Of a stretch of DNA of 64,000 nt, positions 60,458 through 64,000 are shown in pieces (positions within the stretch are counted from its first letter, which is position 1; each line of letters opens with the position of its first letter). Made by a program: the position numbers and the translations under genes. The DNA comes from Streptomyces pactum (lineage in GTDB: Bacteria > Actinomycetota > Actinomycetes > Streptomycetales > Streptomycetaceae), in assembly GCF_016031615.1 (NCBI RefSeq), contig NZ_JACYXC010000001.1:3100001-3164000 (forward strand), given 5' to 3'. The notes beneath the pieces are model-generated. The model searched no databases, was not told the origin of the DNA, and was given only the letters and a program-made list of their open reading frames with translations.

Positions 60458-60969
60458 GTGACAGGTACCCCTTCCGTGGCTATCCAGGGTAACACGCCAA
60501 CGCTCTGTTCTGAATGGCGTTTTCGCAGGTCAGGGCATATCTCGGGGCTTGACAACACCGGCCGCGACGTGCTTCGAGGGGGGTCCGGAACGAGGTATTC
60601 GCAGGTGGGAGGCGCTGTCCGGGCGTCGCGAAACACGCCCGCCACAAGCGGCCGGACCGCCACGCGAGTGGCCGAACGTCCCGGTTTGCCGGAGTCCCGC
60701 GACACCGGTTCCGGTACTCCGTTCGGACCCGCGGCGCCACATCGGGAGGGATTCACGAATTGATCACGCCACAGATGATCGACGACGTGATCAATTCCCC
60801 CGGAGGGCGCACGCATTCCTTACCGATAATCCGCCGAGCGGCCCCGGGGCCGATATTCCGCCCCGCCGGAGATCGTCCGGAGGCGGGTCGGGTGCGGCCC
60901 CCGGTGGGCGGCTCGGTAACCTAAGGCCGCTGATCCAACCTTTCCTTCGTCCTAGGAGATGCCGCCGCC

Positions 60970-61704
60970 GTGAGCAGCGACCTTCGACGCGGCGCCCTCG
61001 CCGCCACCGCCCTCGTGCTCTCGATCGCCCCGCTCTCCGCCTGCGCGGCCGGGAACAACGCGCAGTCGCTGGAGATCAAGCCGGACAACGCCGCGACCTC
61101 GGTCGGCTTCGTCAAGATCCAGAACGTCAACGTCGTCACGCAGCCGGAGCGGAACGCCAAGGGCCCGGCCGTGGTCACCGGCAAGATCTTCAACAACGGC
61201 ACGTCGGCGCAGACCCTGGAGAGCATCACCATCGGCAGCACCACCGCCCGGCTGCTGCCGCCGAAGGGCAGCTCCGGCAAGCTGGAGATCCCGGCCGGCG
61301 GGACGCTCATCCTGGGCGGCGAGGGCAACGCCTCCGCCGTCATCGACAACGGCCGGGAGACCGTCCGCGACGGCGACGCGCCGAAGGTCACCTTCGACCT
61401 CAGCTCCACCGGCGAGGTCACCCTGCGGCCGTTCGTGGTGCCGGCCACCGGCTACTTCGACCAGTGGGGCCCGAAGACCCCGCCCGGCCAGAACCAGCCG
61501 CAGCAGTCCGAGGAGACCGGCAAGCCGTCCGGCAAGCCCTCCGGCGAGGCGGGCGAGCACGGCGCCCCGGCCGACGCGGAGAAGCCGGGCGACGCCACCG
61601 AGCCGGGGGGCACCGGGAAGCCGGGTGACGCCACCAAGCCGGGCGACGCCACGGACGCCCCGCAGGGCATCGCCTCCGGCGAGCCCGACCCGAACGGCCA
61701 CTGA
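60970..61704 (+). CDS. secreted lipoprotein, conserved next to phoP
   Basis: 244 residues. Signal peptide with lipobox LSAC at about residues 16-19 (LVLSIAPLSACAAGNN), so cysteine 19 would be lipidated and the protein held on the outer face of the membrane. The body (about 25-165) is a beta-rich domain (AKGPAVVTGKIFNNGTSAQT, then VTLRPFVVPATGYFDQWG). The last 75 residues are a Gly/Asp/Lys/Pro-rich disordered tail with repeated KPGDAT. GTG start with AGGAG about 12 bases upstream. It resembles copper-chaperone-like or DUF461-type lipoproteins in shape, but no metal motif is seen. Confidence 0.82.
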   Translation: MSSDLRRGALAATALVLSIAPLSACAAGNNAQSLEIKPDNAATSVGFVKIQNVNVVTQPERNAKGPAVVTGKIFNNGTSAQTLESITIGSTTARLLPPKGSSGKLEIPAGGTLILGGEGNASAVIDNGRETVRDGDAPKVTFDLSSTGEVTLRPFVVPATGYFDQWGPKTPPGQNQPQQSEETGKPSGKPSGEAGEHGAPADAEKPGDATEPGGTGKPGDATKPGDATDAPQGIASGEPDPNGH

Positions 61705-61910
61705 CCTCCCCGGGCCGGAGCGTCCCCCGACGGGACCGTTTCCGGCCGGCCACCGGCACACCGGCCGCTGGCCCCCGGCCCTCGGCACCGTCCGGCGGTC
61801 CGGTCCGGCCCGTACCGCCCCGGCGGTGCGGGCGCGGCCCCGGCACCTCGGACGGTCCCGGCCCTTCGATCAGCAGCACCACCGGGCGGCCCCGGCCGGC
61901 CGCCACCACG

Positions 61911-61953
61911 CCGTCAGGGCGGCCCCGGAACGCTTCCGGGGCCGCCCTGACGG
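61911..61953. terminator. bidirectional terminator between the lipoprotein gene and phoP
   Basis: Perfect 20-bp stem (61911-61930 with 61934-61953) and a CGC loop, between convergent genes. Confidence 0.85.
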
Positions 61954-61982
61954 CCGTACCGGCCGGTGCGGCCGGGGCGCTG

Positions 61983-62663
61983 TCACGGCTCGAACTTGTA
62001 GCCCAGACCGCGGACCGTGACCAGGTAGCGCGGCGCGCCCGGGTCCGGCTCGATCTTCGCGCGCAGCCGCTTCACGTGGACGTCCAGCGTCTTGGTGTCA
62101 CCGACGTAGTCCGCGCCCCAGACCCGGTCGATCAGCTGCATCCGGGTCAGCACCCGGCCGGCGTTGCGCAGCAGCATCTCCAGCAGGTCGAACTCCTTCA
62201 GCGGCAGGTCCACCTTGCCGCCGGCGACCGTCACCACGTGCCGGTCCACGTCCATCCGCACCGGGCCGGCCTCCAGCGCCGCCGGGGCGACCTCCTCCGG
62301 CTCGCCGCGGCGGCGCAGCACCGCGCGGATGCGGGCCACCAGCTCGCGCGAGGAGAACGGCTTGGTCACGTAGTCGTCGGCTCCTATTTCGAGCCCGACC
62401 ACCTTGTCGATCTCGCTGTCCTTGGCGGTCACCATGATGACCGGGACGTTGGAGCGGCCGCGCAGCTGGCGGCAGACCTCGGTGCCGGGCAGCCCCGGCA
62501 GCATCAGGTCGAGCAGCACCAGGTCGGCGCCGTTCCGCTCGAACTCGTCCAGCCCCTCGGGCCCGGTGGTCGCGATGGCGACCTCGAAGCCCTCCTTGCG
62601 GAGCATGTACGACAACGCGTCGCTGAACGACTCTTCGTCCTCGACGACGAGCACACGGGTCAC
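61983..62663 (-). CDS. phoP: phosphate-response regulator PhoP
   Basis: 226-residue OmpR-family regulator. Receiver domain: acidic pocket E8/D9, phospho-acceptor D52 (LLDLMLPG), T79, K101 (VTKPFS). Winged-helix domain from about 130, with NAGRVLTRMQLIDRVWGADYVGDTKTLDVHVKRLRAKI as recognition region. GTG start (VTRVLVVEDEES) overlapping the PhoR stop (GTGA), so the pair is co-translated. In Streptomyces PhoP-PhoR senses phosphate limitation and represses antibiotic clusters, so it may also bear on the cluster here. Confidence 0.95.
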   Translation of the reverse strand: MTRVLVVEDEESFSDALSYMLRKEGFEVAIATTGPEGLDEFERNGADLVLLDLMLPGLPGTEVCRQLRGRSNVPVIMVTAKDSEIDKVVGLEIGADDYVTKPFSSRELVARIRAVLRRRGEPEEVAPAALEAGPVRMDVDRHVVTVAGGKVDLPLKEFDLLEMLLRNAGRVLTRMQLIDRVWGADYVGDTKTLDVHVKRLRAKIEPDPGAPRYLVTVRGLGYKFEP

Positions 62664-64000
62664 GGAAGGACCTCCGGGGAAAGTGGATCGTTGGTGAAGG
62701 TCTCGTACGCCCGGTCCGGGTCCTCGTCGTCGAGTTCCTCGGGGCCGAGCAGCGAGCGGCTGCCGTGGCGGCGTTCGCGCTCCGCCTCGGCTTCGTTCCG
62801 GTCCCGGACGCTGCCGGCCTCCGGGAGTCTCAGGGTGAAGGTGGAGCCCTGGCCTTCGGCGCTCCACACCGTGACCTCCCCGCCGTGCGAGGCGGCCACG
62901 TGCTTGACGATGGCGAGGCCGAGGCCGGTCCCGCCGGTCTGCCGCGAGCGGGCCGGGTCCACGCGGTAGAACCGCTCGAAGATCCGCTCCCGGTCCTTCT
63001 CGGAGATGCCGATCCCCTGGTCGGTGACCGCTATCTCGATCAGGTCGCCGCCGGGGGCGGCCACCCGGCGGGCGGCGATGCCCACCCGGGTCCGCGCGGG
63101 GCTGTAGTTGACGGCGTTCTCCACCAGGTTGCCCAGGGCCGCCGCCAGCTGGCCGCGGTTGCCCCACACGTGCAGCTGGGGGAGGGCCGCTCCCGTGTCG
63201 CCCTCCGCGGGCGGGTCCTCCGGACCACCCACGTTGGAGGCGATGGTGATCTGCTTGGTGCCGGCCTGGTGGCGGCAGCGGTCGATCGCCTCGGCGACGA
63301 GTTCCTCCACCGGCACCGGTTCGGCGTCCTCCAGCGGGTCGTCGTTCTGCACCCGGGAGAGGTCGATCAGCTCCTGCACCAGGTTGGTGAGGCGGGTGGC
63401 CTCGATCTGCATCCGGCCGGCGAAGCGGTTGACCGCCTCCGGGTCGTCGGCCGCGTCCATGACCGCCTCGGAGAGCAGCGACAGCGCGCCCACCGGGGTC
63501 TTCAGCTCATGGCTGACGTTGGCCACGAAGTCACGCCGCACCGCCTCGATCCGGCGGGCCTCGGTGAGGTCCTCCACCAGGAGCAGCACCAGCCGGGAGC
63601 CGAGCGGGGCGACCCGGGCGGAGACCGCGAGGGCGTCCCCCCGCCCGGTGCCGCGGCGCGGCAGGTCCAGCTCGATCTGGCGTATCTCGCCGTCCCGGCG
63701 GGTGTCCCGGGCCATCGCGAGCATCGGTTCCACGGCGAGCCTGCCCCCGCGCACCAGCCCGAGGGCGTAGGCGGCGGAGCTGGCCTTGACCACCGCGTCC
63801 GCCTCGTCGAGCACCACGGCCGAGGAGCGCAGCACCGACAGCACGGTGTCCACGCCCGGCGGCAGGGCCGCCTCGGTGTGCAGGGAGGTCCGGGTGGGCC
63901 TGGCCTGGTCGCGTTCGCTCCAGCGGAACGCCAGCATCGCGATCACGCCGGTGCACAGACCGGCGATCGCTGCCAGTGCGGCGACCGCCGCGTCCACGTT
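62660..64000 (-). CDS. phoR: phosphate sensor histidine kinase PhoR, start at or beyond the window edge
   Basis: At least 445 residues. One N-terminal membrane helix (AAVAALAAIAGLCTGVIAMLAF), a PAS-like region (about 45-145), dimerisation domain with phospho-acceptor H163 (FVANVSHELKTPVG), and ATPase domain with N box (NLVENAVNYSPA), G1 (ITVTDQGIGIS-like, IAVTDQGIGIS) and G2 (GGTGLGLAIVKHV). The first visible start codon is GTG at 63997, but the frame stays open to the edge, so the true start is probably just outside. A SenX3/PhoR-type kinase, partner of phoP. Confidence 0.94.
   Translation of the reverse strand, partial: NVDAAVAALAAIAGLCTGVIAMLAFRWSERDQARPTRTSLHTEAALPPGVDTVLSVLRSSAVVLDEADAVVKASSAAYALGLVRGGRLAVEPMLAMARDTRRDGEIRQIELDLPRRGTGRGDALAVSARVAPLGSRLVLLLVEDLTEARRIEAVRRDFVANVSHELKTPVGALSLLSEAVMDAADDPEAVNRFAGRMQIEATRLTNLVQELIDLSRVQNDDPLEDAEPVPVEELVAEAIDRCRHQAGTKQITIASNVGGPEDPPAEGDTGAALPQLHVWGNRGQLAAALGNLVENAVNYSPARTRVGIAARRVAAPGGDLIEIAVTDQGIGISEKDRERIFERFYRVDPARSRQTGGTGLGLAIVKHVAASHGGEVTVWSAEGQGSTFTLRLPEAGSVRDRNEAEAERERRHGSRSLLGPEELDDEDPDRAYETFTNDPLSPEVLP

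Overview
The window is high-GC actinobacterial chromosome. Codon use with strong third-position G/C, GTG starts, mycothiol-dependent chemistry and the gene order phoR-phoP-(lipoprotein)-carD-ispD-ispF-cysS-rlmB-(DoxX)-msiK all point to a Streptomyces or close relative. I recognise that order from memory of the S. coelicolor SCO4229-SCO4240 region; no search was run.

Layout. (1) 1-4.5 kb: miscellaneous genes, namely the tail of an SMR efflux protein, a secreted M4 (thermolysin-type) protease, S-(hydroxymethyl)mycothiol dehydrogenase and a small unknown. (2) 4.6-17 kb: accessory genes separated by long, repeat-rich spacers. They are a LuxC-like/LuxE-like carboxylate-activation and reduction pair (the LuxC N-terminus looks frameshifted), an ArsR-like regulator divergent from a secreted alpha/beta hydrolase, a pentapeptide-repeat protein divergent from an FAD oxidoreductase, a zinc-independent MDR oxidoreductase and an M24 peptidase. 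(3) 17.4-46.8 kb: a large biosynthetic gene cluster. (4) 48.2-64 kb: conserved core chromosome, starting with a tRNA-Thr(TGU) gene and running through msiK, an NDP-sugar nucleotidyltransferase, a DoxX protein, rlmB, cysS, ispF, ispD, carD, a lipoprotein and phoP/phoR.

The cluster is a type II polyketide synthase of the 'highly reducing' (polyene-forming) type. It has four KS/CLF pairs, four free-standing ACPs, one FabG-type ketoreductase, two parallel pairs of hot-dog dehydratase-like subunits, a double hot-dog protein, an alpha/beta hydrolase and two DsbA-fold proteins resembling 2-hydroxychromene-2-carboxylate isomerase. A PLP-dependent alpha-oxoamine synthase sits at its centre, transcribed away from one KS. 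Tailoring candidates are an FAD phytoene-desaturase-like protein, a D-amino-acid-oxidase-like protein, a Baeyer-Villiger-type flavin monooxygenase and an SRPBCC-like protein; an MFS (DHA2) pump would export the product. An IclR and two related LuxR-type regulators close the right side. My working model is that KS/CLF-ACP sets build a polyene acyl-ACP, which the oxoamine synthase joins to an amino acid by decarboxylation to give an alpha-amino polyenyl ketone. The oxidases then modify this, possibly by cyclisation. The product is not known to me.

Transcription units in the cluster: leftward from KS1 to the MFS gene (28.7 to 17.4 kb); rightward, the oxoamine synthase alone (28.9-30.4 kb); leftward ACP3-KS3-CLF3-hydrolase-double hot-dog-KR-isomerase-ACP2-DH-DH-KS2-CLF2 (40.1 to 30.7 kb); rightward ACP4-KS4-CLF4 (40.5-43.1 kb). 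Strong hairpins sit where units converge. ACP3 and ACP4 are near-identical and face away from each other across a 353-bp promoter region.
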